A stretch of DNA of 12,442 nucleotides, from the NCBI RefSeq assembly GCF_051960575.1, contig NZ_JBQCEE010000203.1, positions 1 through 12,442 of the forward strand, read 5' to 3'. The DNA is from JBQCEE01 sp051960575 (GTDB lineage Bacteria > Actinomycetota > Actinomycetes > Mycobacteriales > Jatrophihabitantaceae). Shown one piece after another: positions 5,602 through 11,905 of this stretch. The translations under genes were made by a program, and so were the position numbers. Numbering within the stretch: position 1 is the first letter of the stretch; each line of letters begins with the position of its first letter. Below the pieces are notes generated by a model, which saw nothing but the letters and a program-made list of their open reading frames with translations, was not told the origin of the DNA and searched no databases.

Positions 5602-6408
5602 ATGAGCAGCGACCGCGTTCTCGTCGATGTCCGTGACCAGATCGCCTACGTCACCCTCAACCGGCCGGACAAGCTCAACGGCCTGGACTTCCCGATGTTC
5701 CACGCGCTCGTGGCCGCGGCGAAGCGGATCGAGGACGACCGTGACGTGCGGGTGGTGATCCTGCAGGGCGCGGGCAAGGCGTTCTGCGCGGGCCTCGACT
5801 TCGCCGAGTTCGGCAAGGTGTCGGGGGTCGACCGGGCGAAGGCGTTCGCCAAGCTGCCCGGCCGCGAGACCAACCTGTTCCAGGAGGCCTGCTGGGCCTG
5901 GCGCGCGCTGCCGGTGCCGGTGATCGCGGTGCCGCACGGCTACTGCTACGGCGGCGGCCTGCAGCTCGCCCTCGCGGCCGACTTCCGGATCAGCGCCCGC
6001 GAGTGCGAGTACTCGATCATGGAGGCCAAGTGGGGCCTCATCCCGGACATGACCGGCTCGGTGACGCTGCGCGAACTCATGCCGATGGACCAGGTGAAGC
6101 GGCTGGCCATGACCGCCGAGCGCTTCGACGCCGAGGCCGCGCTGGGGTACCACCTGGTCACGGCCGTGTCGGACGAGCCGCTCAAGGAGGCCGAGGCGCT
6201 GGCCGGCCAGCTCATCGAGCGCTCCCCCGACGCCGTCGCCTACACCAAGCGGCTGTTCCACGAGACCTGGACCCGCTCGCCGCGGTGGGCCTTCTGGACC
6301 GAGACGGTGCTGCAGGGACGCCTCATGCTCGGCGAGAACCACAAGATCGCGCGCAAGGCCGGGCTGGCCAAGCAGCGCCCGCAGTGGGTGTCGCGCAAGC
6401 TCGGCTGA
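5602..6408 (+). CDS. Crotonase / enoyl-CoA hydratase-isomerase family protein
   Basis: A complete 268-residue crotonase-fold protein likely acting on an acyl-CoA in the cytoplasm. The N-terminal VTLNRPDKLNGLD and the oxyanion-hole elements AFCAGLDF (60-67) and HGYCYGGGLQLALAADF (112-128) are clear. Of the two catalytic glutamates of true enoyl-CoA hydratase, the first is Gln121 (GGGLQL in place of GGGCEL), the second is Glu141 (MEAKWGLIPD), and Asp149 occupies the position where hydratases have Gly and where dienoyl-CoA isomerases have a catalytic Asp. An isomerase-like or other reaction is therefore more likely than simple hydration; the substrate cannot be told. The gene stands alone, divergent from rpiA and convergent with the DUF4442 gene, with a probable leaderless promoter. 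Confidence 0.88.
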   Translation: MSSDRVLVDVRDQIAYVTLNRPDKLNGLDFPMFHALVAAAKRIEDDRDVRVVILQGAGKAFCAGLDFAEFGKVSGVDRAKAFAKLPGRETNLFQEACWAWRALPVPVIAVPHGYCYGGGLQLALAADFRISARECEYSIMEAKWGLIPDMTGSVTLRELMPMDQVKRLAMTAERFDAEAALGYHLVTAVSDEPLKEAEALAGQLIERSPDAVAYTKRLFHETWTRSPRWAFWTETVLQGRLMLGENHKIARKAGLAKQRPQWVSRKLG

Positions 6409-6413
6409 GCGGC

Positions 6414-6436
6414 CCCGGCGTCAGGCCCTGGCCGGG
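6414..6436. terminator. Short hairpin between convergent crotonase and DUF4442 ends
   Basis: CCCGGC (6414-6419) and GCCGGG (6431-6436) form a six-base-pair stem with an 11-base loop that spans the 12-base gap and the last codons of the DUF4442 gene. There is no T run, so a terminator role is only a suggestion. Confidence 0.25.
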
Positions 6437-6888
6437 CGCAGCGAGGTGTGCAGCCGGATGACGCCCTGGACGACCACGGTGCCGTCGGCGCGGGTGGCGC
6501 GGACGCGCACGGGCACCTCGCCCGGCTCGGCCCAGTCGGCCGGGTCGGTCTCGGCCTCGGCGATCAGCGTTGAGGAGGCCATGCCGACGTAGTCGAGCTC
6601 CATGCCCTTGGGGATCCAGCGCAGGTGCGGCGGCACCGTCGCCTCGGCCAGCACGCCCATCGCCAGCTCGAGGCCGTTGGCCACGGCGATGACGTGCACG
6701 GTGCCGAGGTGGTTCTGCACGCCCCACCACTTGCGCACCCGCACCCGGGCGTAGTTCGGTCGCAGCTCCTCGACCGCCGGCGCGATGGTGAGGAAGTACG
6801 GCGCCTTGAGCGCCGCGGCGAGCGAGAACGCGCGGCGGCCGACCACCGGCACCCGGGCGCTGCGCTCGTACAGGTCGAGGACGTTCAC
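6421..6888 (-). CDS. DUF4442 hotdog-fold protein, possible thioesterase
   Basis: A 155-residue protein resembling DUF4442, a hotdog-fold family related to PaaI/YiiD-type acyl-CoA thioesterases. Visible family features are the N-terminal helix region VNVLDLYERSARVPVVGRRAF, then APYFLTIAPAVEELRPNYARVRVRK, the hotdog helix HLGTVHVIAVANGLELAMGVL, and WIPKGMELDYVGMA. The GTG at 6888 is preferred to the ATG 66 bases upstream because homologous sequence begins there and a TACGCT hexamer lies exactly six bases before it, pointing to a leaderless mRNA. It converges on the crotonase gene, so the two are not one operon, but an acyl-CoA enzyme beside a putative thioesterase is suggestive. The substrate is unknown. 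Confidence 0.8.
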   Translation of the reverse strand: MNVLDLYERSARVPVVGRRAFSLAAALKAPYFLTIAPAVEELRPNYARVRVRKWWGVQNHLGTVHVIAVANGLELAMGVLAEATVPPHLRWIPKGMELDYVGMASSTLIAEAETDPADWAEPGEVPVRVRATRADGTVVVQGVIRLHTSLRPARA

Positions 6889-6894
6889 CGGCGC

Positions 6895-6900
6895 AGCGTA
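6895..6900 (-). promoter_or_regulatory. Leaderless -10 element for the DUF4442 gene
   Basis: TACGCT fits TANNNT and is followed by six bases (GCGCCG) and then the GTG start at 6888, the same spacing as at the crotonase gene. No Shine-Dalgarno is present, which supports this start over the upstream ATG. Confidence 0.5.
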
Positions 6901-7034
6901 GAGCGATTCACGGTTGCGCCGGTGCCCGATCGTGGACGCATGCCGATCCGTCACACCGCTGCCAGTGCCCGCCCGGCCGTGCGCCCGGGCCGGCAGCAGC
7001 GCCCGACGCGGAGGGCGGACGCTGCGGCACCGGC

Positions 7035-7631
7035 GTGATCGCCGACCTCGGCGCCGGGCTGTTGGCCGGGCTCGGCGTCGCGCTGCCGCTCGGCCCGATC
7101 GGCGCGCTGCTCATGGGGCTGCCGGCGACGGCGGGTGCCCGGGCGGCCGCGGCCGCGGCACTCGGCGTGTCGTCGACCGACGCCCTCTACGCGACGCTCG
7201 CCGTCGTCGGTGGGGCGTCGGCCGCGCGGGCGGTGCACCCGGTGGCGCGTCCGCTCGGCATCGTCTCGGCGCTCGTGCTGCTCGCCCTCGCCGGCGCCAC
7301 GCTCGTGCACGCCCACCGCCGCGCCGGGGCCGCCCGCGCGCGCCGGTGGACGCCGCCCCAGGCCTACCTCGCGCTGCTGGCCCTCACCGCCGTCAACCCC
7401 GCGACGCTCGCGTACTTCGCGGCGCTCGTGCTCGGCACCCGCGTCGGCGGTGTGCTCTTCGTCGTCGGGGTGCTCGTCGCGTCCGCGGCCTGGCAACTGG
7501 TGCTGGTCGGCGGCGGCGCGGCACTGGCGCACCGGCTCACGACGCCCGGTGGACGCACCGCGCTGGCCGTGACGAGCGCAGCGGTGATGCTGCTCGCCGC
7601 GGCGCGGGCGCTGGTTCAGGCGGCGGGCTGA
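7035..7631 (+). CDS. LysE-family amino acid/metabolite exporter
   Basis: A 198-residue integral membrane protein with about six hydrophobic segments (about 5-27, 36-60, 66-84, 112-135, 138-162, 176-197). The first segment ends in the family motif ALPLGPIGALLMG, and segment four carries LALLALTAVNPATLAYFAAL, the usual conserved NP element of LysE/RhtB exporters. Such proteins export amino acids or related small metabolites; the substrate is not predictable here. The GTG start fits the family's N-terminus, but the only Shine-Dalgarno-like run (GGAGGG at 7010-7015) is 19 bases away, too far to be used normally. A GC-rich inverted repeat (CCGGCC/GGCCGG near 6972-6993) sits upstream. Its 3' end overlaps the convergent exporter gene by 16 bases. 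Confidence 0.82.
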   Translation: MIADLGAGLLAGLGVALPLGPIGALLMGLPATAGARAAAAAALGVSSTDALYATLAVVGGASAARAVHPVARPLGIVSALVLLALAGATLVHAHRRAGAARARRWTPPQAYLALLALTAVNPATLAYFAALVLGTRVGGVLFVVGVLVASAAWQLVLVGGGAALAHRLTTPGGRTALAVTSAAVMLLAAARALVQAAG

Positions 7632-8551
7632 GGTTCGGGGTCGCGCTGCGGCAGGGCGGGGAAGCCGTGGGCGCGGCGCAGCAGCATCCAGACCGGTCCG
7701 GCGAGCACGATCACCGCGCCCAGCACGACACCGGTCACCGGCGTGCTCACGCTGAACAGCTTCAGCGCCGACGCGAGCAGCACGAACGCCAGCGCCCGGC
7801 GGATGAGCGCGCCGGGCAGCCGCGCCGACAGATGGGCGCCGAGGTACGCGCCCGGGATCGACCCGATGAGCAGGGAGCCCGCCAGCGGCAGCTGCAGGTC
7901 GCCGAAGATCGCGTGGCCGATGGCGGCCGACGCCACGAGCGGCACGGCCTGCACGAGGTCGGTGCCGACGAGCTCGCTCGCGCGCAGCGTCGGGTACAGC
8001 GCCATCAGCGCGATGATGATGAGCGACCCGCTGCCGACCGAGGTCATGCCGACCACCACGCCGCCGACCACGCCGACGATGAGCGTCGGGATGGGTCGCA
8101 CGGTGATCACCGGCGGGCCGGTCGGATCGGGGGCGCGACGCCCGTCGCGGTGGGCCGCCCGCTCGGCGAGTCGCAGGTACGAGCGCACGAACAGCCCCGC
8201 GGCGGCGATGACGAGCGCGACGCCGAGGGCCGTCTGGACGGCGTCCTGCACGCCCTTCCCGTGTCCGAGCGACCGTGCGATGAGCACGCCGCAGAAGGCC
8301 GCGGGGACCGAGCCGAGACAGAGCCACTTCACCAGGTCGAGGCGCACGGTGCCGTTGCGGAAGTGCACGAACGACCCGACCGGCTTCATGACCGCGGCCG
8401 CGGCGAGGTCGCTCGACACTGCCGCGAGCGGCGTGATGCCGAAGAACAGCACGAGCACCGGCGTCATCAACGCTCCGCCGCCCATGCCGGTGAGGCCGAC
8501 GACGATGCCGACGCCGAGGGCGGCGGCGGCGATCCCCCAGTCGATGGTCAC
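7616..8551 (-). CDS. TauE/SafE (TSUP) family membrane transporter
   Basis: A 311-residue polytopic membrane protein with the internal duplication of the TauE/SafE family: a first glycine-rich repeat GIVVGLTGMGGGALMTPVL near residue 12 and a second GGVVVGMTSVGSGSLIIIAL near the middle, separated by a hydrophilic, charged loop (AERAAHRDGRRAPDPTG). Members export sulfite, sulfoacetate or other organic anions; the substrate here is unknown. I placed the start at GTG 8551, which overlaps the aroQ stop as GTGA; the in-frame ATG 8584 would run 33 bases into aroQ and adds only non-conserved residues. No Shine-Dalgarno is seen, so translation probably depends on coupling to aroQ, making it the last gene of the aro operon. 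Confidence 0.87.
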   Translation of the reverse strand: MTIDWGIAAAALGVGIVVGLTGMGGGALMTPVLVLFFGITPLAAVSSDLAAAAVMKPVGSFVHFRNGTVRLDLVKWLCLGSVPAAFCGVLIARSLGHGKGVQDAVQTALGVALVIAAAGLFVRSYLRLAERAAHRDGRRAPDPTGPPVITVRPIPTLIVGVVGGVVVGMTSVGSGSLIIIALMALYPTLRASELVGTDLVQAVPLVASAAIGHAIFGDLQLPLAGSLLIGSIPGAYLGAHLSARLPGALIRRALAFVLLASALKLFSVSTPVTGVVLGAVIVLAGPVWMLLRRAHGFPALPQRDPEPQPAA

Positions 8552-8994
8552 CGGTCGGCCCGCTGCCCGTTCGATGCGATCCACGACAGCGCGAGCACGT
8601 AGCCCTCGACGCCCAGCCCGACGATGACGCCGGTGGCGTGGGCCGACACGTAGCTGTGGTGGCGGAACGGCTCGCGCTTGTGCACGTTGCTGATGTGCAC
8701 CTCGATCAGCGGCGCGGTGAGCATCGCGCAGGCGTCGCCGAGCGCGACGGACGTGTGGGTGAGCGCGGCGGCGTTCAACACGACAGGGGTCGAGGCATCG
8801 GCGGCCTCGTGCAGCCAGTGCAGCACGTCCGCCTCGGCGTCGCTCTGCCGCACCTCGACCTCGAGGCCGAGCTCGGCGCCGCCCCGCACGCAGAGCGCCT
8901 CGAGTTCGGCATGGGTGGTGGCGCCGTAGATCTCGGGCTCGCGGGTGCCGAGCCGGCCGAGGTTCGGGCCGTTGATCACGAGCACACGGGTCAT
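8548..8994 (-). CDS. aroQ: 3-dehydroquinate dehydratase, type II
   Basis: It dehydrates 3-dehydroquinate to 3-dehydroshikimate, the third step of the shikimate pathway, as a cytoplasmic dodecamer in this family. The 148-residue protein has NGPNLGRLGTREPEIYG with R18 and the catalytic Tyr23, N74 in LNAAALTHTSVALGDA, H80, D87, EVHISNVHKREPFRHHS with H100, R107 and R111, and ATGVIVGLGVEGY. Compared with the common NPGA..H.S.A.RDA pattern it reads NAAA and GDA; I know similar variation in actinobacteria and do not think activity is lost. The ATG overlaps the aroB stop (ATGA), with GAGGTG nine bases upstream. In Streptomyces-like genomes a peptidase gene often lies between aroQ and efp; here other genes do. 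Confidence 0.96.
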   Translation of the reverse strand: MTRVLVINGPNLGRLGTREPEIYGATTHAELEALCVRGGAELGLEVEVRQSDAEADVLHWLHEAADASTPVVLNAAALTHTSVALGDACAMLTAPLIEVHISNVHKREPFRHHSYVSAHATGVIVGLGVEGYVLALSWIASNGQRADR

Positions 8995-10070
8995 GACGGG
9001 GTCACCTCGTCGTAGGCGGCGGCCAGCAGGGCCGGATCGGGCTCGTCGACGCTGACGGGCCGGGCGAGCCCGTCGAGCACGATGAAGCGGATGCGGTTGC
9101 CGCGGGCCTTCTTGTCGATGCGCATGGTGTCCAACAAGTGCGGGAACACGCCCGGGCGGTAGGTCGTGGGCAGGCCGAGCGACTCGAGGATCGTCCGGTG
9201 CCGGTCGGCGGTGGCGTCGTCGAGGCGGCCGAGCAGCCGACCCAGCGCGGCGGCGTACACGAGCCCGATCGACACTGCCGCCCCGTGCCGCCACTTGTAC
9301 CGCTCGCTGCGCTCGATGGCGTGGCCGAGCGTGTGGCCGTAGTTGAGGATCTCACGCAGGCCCTGCTCGGTGAGGTCCTCGCCGACGACGCGTGCCTTGA
9401 CCCGCACCGACCGTTCGATCAGCTCGCGCTCGACCGGGTTGCCGGGCGTCGCTGCGGCCGCGGGGTCGCCCTCGATGAGATCGAGGATCTCGGGGTCGGC
9501 GATGAAGCCGCACTTGACGACCTCGGCGAGCCCGGCGACGTAGTCGTTCGGCGGCAGCGTCTCGAGGGTGGCGAGGTCGCAGAGGACGCCGGCCGGTGGG
9601 TGGAACGCCCCGACCAGGTTCTTGCCGCGGTCGGTGTTGATGCCGGTCTTGCCGCCGACCGCGGCGTCGACCATGCCGGCGAGCGTGGTGGCGACGTGCA
9701 CGACGCGCACGCCGCGCAGCCAGGCCGCGGCCACCCACCCGGCGAGGTCGGTGGTAGCGCCGCCGCCGAGGCCCACGATCGCGTCCGAGCGGGTGAAGCC
9801 GATCTGGCCAAGCACGTCCCAGCAGAAGCCGGCCACCGGCAGGGTCTTCGCGTCCTCGCCGTCGGGCACCTCGACGGCGTGCGCCTCGAAGCCCTGCGCG
9901 TTGAGGTCCTCGCGCACCGCCTCGGCGGTCGTGCGCAGGGTCGGCGGATGGATGATCGCGACGCGCGTGGCGCCGGCGAGCAGCTCGGCGAGCTCGCCGA
10001 GCAGGCCGCGTCCGACGAGCACCGGGTACGGCTGCGGCCCGCCGACCTCGATGCGGGTGGGCTCGTCCAT
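8991..10070 (-). CDS. aroB: 3-dehydroquinate synthase
   Basis: This NAD- and metal-dependent cytoplasmic enzyme converts DAHP to 3-dehydroquinate, the second shikimate step. The 359-residue protein has the NAD-binding GLGGGATTDLAGW (GGGATTD at 102-108), the lysine-rich substrate loop AAVGGKTGINTDRGKNLVG, and the metal ligands Glu183 (AEVVKCG), His246 (NYGHTLGHAIE) and His262 (KWRHGAAVS). The C-terminal DKKARGNRIRFIVL is also typical. The gene appears intact. Start and stop are tightly packed: its ATG shares one base with the aroK stop (TGATG), with AGGAG at 10078-10082 as a good Shine-Dalgarno, and its stop overlaps the aroQ ATG. Confidence 0.97.
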   Translation of the reverse strand: MDEPTRIEVGGPQPYPVLVGRGLLGELAELLAGATRVAIIHPPTLRTTAEAVREDLNAQGFEAHAVEVPDGEDAKTLPVAGFCWDVLGQIGFTRSDAIVGLGGGATTDLAGWVAAAWLRGVRVVHVATTLAGMVDAAVGGKTGINTDRGKNLVGAFHPPAGVLCDLATLETLPPNDYVAGLAEVVKCGFIADPEILDLIEGDPAAAATPGNPVERELIERSVRVKARVVGEDLTEQGLREILNYGHTLGHAIERSERYKWRHGAAVSIGLVYAAALGRLLGRLDDATADRHRTILESLGLPTTYRPGVFPHLLDTMRIDKKARGNRIRFIVLDGLARPVSVDEPDPALLAAAYDEVTPS

Positions 10071-10591
10071 CAGACGACTCCTGACTCGTGCAGCCTGGCT
10101 GCGATGGTGGCGGCGACCTGGCCGGGGGTGCGGCCGTCGCTGTCGACGGTGACGGTGGCGACCTCGGCGTAGAGCGGCGCACGCTCGTCGGCCAGCGCGC
10201 GCAACCGGGACTCGGGGTCGCCGGCGAGCAGGGGACGCGACGCGCCGCTGCCCACGCGGTGCAGCAGTGTGGTGACCCGTGCGCGCAGCAGCACGACCGG
10301 GACGCCGCTGTCGCGGAGGGCCGCACGGGTCGAGTCGGACGTGAGCGCGCCACCGCCGAGGGCGAGCACGCCGTCGAAGTCGGCGAGGGCGGTGCTGATC
10401 GCCGCGGCCTCGGCCGCCCGGAAGGCGGGTTCGCCGTCGGCCGCGAAGATGTCGGGCACGCTGCGTCCGGCGGCCTGCTCGACGAGGTCGTCGCTGTCGG
10501 CGAAGGACGTGCCGAGGATCTTCGCCAGCCGCCGGCCGGTGGTGCTCTTGCCGGCGCCCGGCAGGCCCACGAGCACGGCGCGCGGGGTCAT
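10070..10591 (-). CDS. aroK: Shikimate kinase
   Basis: It phosphorylates the 3-hydroxyl of shikimate with ATP. The 173-residue P-loop kinase has Walker A GLPGAGKST (9-17), the DSDD shikimate/Mg site (32-35), the FRAAE element (F57, R58, E61) that binds shikimate, GGGA (79-82) as Walker B-like segment, and the lid arginine in ASRPLLAG (R119). The length is normal. The ATG at 10591 overlaps the aroC stop (ATGA), and the stop shares a base with the aroB ATG. The reading frame is open further upstream, but that part is antiparallel to nothing and simply out of frame with aroC, so this start is well supported. The Shine-Dalgarno is weak, consistent with coupling to aroC. Confidence 0.96.
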   Translation of the reverse strand: MTPRAVLVGLPGAGKSTTGRRLAKILGTSFADSDDLVEQAAGRSVPDIFAADGEPAFRAAEAAAISTALADFDGVLALGGGALTSDSTRAALRDSGVPVVLLRARVTTLLHRVGSGASRPLLAGDPESRLRALADERAPLYAEVATVTVDSDGRTPGQVAATIAARLHESGVV

Positions 10592-11784
10592 GAGGGCGCG
10601 CTCAGGCCCCGCTCGCCGAGGCGGGCGAGGTAGGCGGCGGCGTTGCGCGTGGTCTCGTGCAGCGAGTCGCCGCCGAACTTCTCCAGCGCCGCCTCGGCCA
10701 GCACGAGCGCCACCATCGCCTCGGCCACCACGCCGGCGGCCGGCACGGCGCAGACGTCGGAGCGCTGGTTGATCGCGACGGCCTCCTCGCCGGTGGCGAC
10801 GTCGACAGTGCGCAGCGCGCGCGGGATGGTCGAGATCGGCTTCATGGCGGCGCGGACGCGCAGTGCCTCGCCGGTCGTCATGCCGCCCTCGGTGCCGCCG
10901 GACTTGCCGCTGACCCGCCGCAGCACGCCGTCGGTGTTCACGATCTCGTCCTGGGCGAGCGAGCCACGGATGCGGGCCAACTCGAAGCCGTCGCCGACCT
11001 CGACACCCTTGATCGCCTGGATGCCCATGAGGGCCGCGGCGAGCTTCGCGTCGAGCCGCTTGTCGCCCTGGGTGTGGCTGCCGAGGCCGGGCGGCAGACC
11101 GTAGGCGAGCACCTCGACGACGCCGCCGAGGGTGTCGCCCGCCTTCCGGGTCTCGTCGATCTCGTCGATCATCGCGCCACTCGCCGTCGCGTCGAAGCAC
11201 CGCACCTCGGACGCGTCAACCTTGTCGAGGTCGTCGGGGCCGGGCACGACGCCCTTCGGCGCCTGCACCGAGCCGATGGACACGACGTGACTGACGATCT
11301 CGACGCCGAGCGACTGCTTGAGGAAGGCCTTGGCGACGGCGCCGAGCGCGACGCGGGCCGCGGTCTCGCGGGCACTGGCGCGTTCGAGCACGGGGCGGGC
11401 GTCGTCGAGGTCGTACTTCTGCATCCCGGCGAGGTCGGCGTGCCCGGGGCGCGGGCGGGTGAGCGGCGCGTTGCGGGCGAGCTCGGCCAGCTCCGCCTCG
11501 TCGACGGGGTCGGCCGACATGACCGTCGTCCACTTCGGCCACTCGGTGTTGCCGACCCGGATCGCGATCGGGCCGCCCATGGTGCGGCCGTGCCGCACGC
11601 CGCCGGTGAGCTCGACCTCGTCCTGCTCGAACTTCATGCGGGCGCCGCGGCCGTGCCCGAGCCGGCGGCGGGCGAGGTCGCGCCGCAGGTCGGCCGTCGT
11701 GACGGCGACACCGGCGGGCAGGCCGTCGAGCACGGCGACGAGGGCGGGGCCGTGCGACTCCCCCGCGGTGATCCAGCGCAACAC
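10588..11784 (-). CDS. aroC: Chorismate synthase
   Basis: It forms chorismate from EPSP using reduced FMN, the last shikimate step. The 398-residue protein has GESHGPAL with His11, RRLGHGRGARMKFEQDEVE, TRPRPGHADLAGMQKY, GLGSHTQGDKRLDAKL, VSGKSGGTEGGMTTGE and RSDVCAVPAAGVVAEAM, all signature regions, and is complete. It starts with GTG (GTG TTG CGC TGG). There is no Shine-Dalgarno; a GAGAAT hexamer seven bases upstream suggests a leaderless start. aroC heads the aroC-aroK-aroB-aroQ chain and is separated from the upstream prepilin peptidase gene by a 121-base gap holding a nested palindrome. EPSP synthase and shikimate dehydrogenase are not in the window. Confidence 0.97.
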   Translation of the reverse strand: MLRWITAGESHGPALVAVLDGLPAGVAVTTADLRRDLARRRLGHGRGARMKFEQDEVELTGGVRHGRTMGGPIAIRVGNTEWPKWTTVMSADPVDEAELAELARNAPLTRPRPGHADLAGMQKYDLDDARPVLERASARETAARVALGAVAKAFLKQSLGVEIVSHVVSIGSVQAPKGVVPGPDDLDKVDASEVRCFDATASGAMIDEIDETRKAGDTLGGVVEVLAYGLPPGLGSHTQGDKRLDAKLAAALMGIQAIKGVEVGDGFELARIRGSLAQDEIVNTDGVLRRVSGKSGGTEGGMTTGEALRVRAAMKPISTIPRALRTVDVATGEEAVAINQRSDVCAVPAAGVVAEAMVALVLAEAALEKFGGDSLHETTRNAAAYLARLGERGLSAPS

Positions 11785-11791
11785 GGCACCG

Positions 11792-11797
11792 ATTCTC
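11792..11797 (-). promoter_or_regulatory. Candidate -10 element for the aro operon
   Basis: GAGAAT keeps the A at position 2 and T at position 6 of the TANNNT consensus and ends seven bases before the aroC GTG, which would make the mRNA leaderless. The first base is not T and no -35 is seen, so this is weaker than the others in this window. Confidence 0.3.
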
Positions 11798-11830
11798 GCA
11801 GAACCGCGCGACGGGTCTTCGGCTCAGCCC

Positions 11831-11899
11831 GCCGAGTGGGGGGTTGTCGGCCGAGTGGTGGGTTGTACCCACCACTCGCGCCGTCACCCACCACTCGGC
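11831..11899. repeat. Nested palindromic repeat, four copies of a GCCGAGTGGTGGGT unit
   Basis: Copy 1 (11831-11847) and copy 2 (11850-11866) are direct repeats of GCCGAGTGGTGGGTTGT, differing at one base. Two inverted copies follow (11867-11878 and 11886-11899). Copy 2 and the first inverted copy form a perfect 12-base-pair stem with a TGT loop (11852-11878). Copy 1 can pair with the last copy over 14 positions with one mismatch, enclosing the inner hairpin. It lies downstream of the prepilin peptidase gene and upstream of the aroC promoter. It could serve as terminator, mRNA-stabilising structure, or be a REP-like dispersed repeat; no T run follows on the minus strand. Confidence 0.85.
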
Positions 11900-11905
11900 A
11901 GCGGG

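Noticed and set aside
5551..6342. N-terminal extension of the rpiA frame upstream of 5559
   Set aside because: It lies antisense to the crotonase gene and has no RpiA or other recognisable sequence; RpiA homology starts near residue 10 of the chosen start.
6889..6954. Upstream ATG for the DUF4442 gene
   Set aside because: The extra 22 residues do not look like the family, and the GTG at 6888 has a -10 element at leaderless spacing.
8552..8584. ATG start for the TauE/SafE gene at 8584
   Set aside because: It would overlap aroQ by 37 bases and adds only MDRIERAAGRP, which is not membrane-like; the GTGA overlap start at 8551 fits the operon pattern.
6914..8602. A 562-codon open frame on the plus strand, and other long frames antisense to aroC, pyrC and pyrB
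   Set aside because: High-GC DNA leaves long open frames opposite real genes. The translations are low-complexity (R, A, G, H, D rich) with no family motifs, and the opposite strand or another frame carries a clear conserved protein.
8724..8776. AroQ inactivation through NAAA/GDA changes
   Set aside because: All residues I know to be catalytic (Tyr23, Asn74, His80, Asp87, His100, Arg107/111) are present, and alanine or glycine variants at the changed sites occur in the family.
11831..11899. CRISPR array
   Set aside because: Units are in both orientations, only 12-17 bases long, and lack regular spacers; this is a palindromic repeat.
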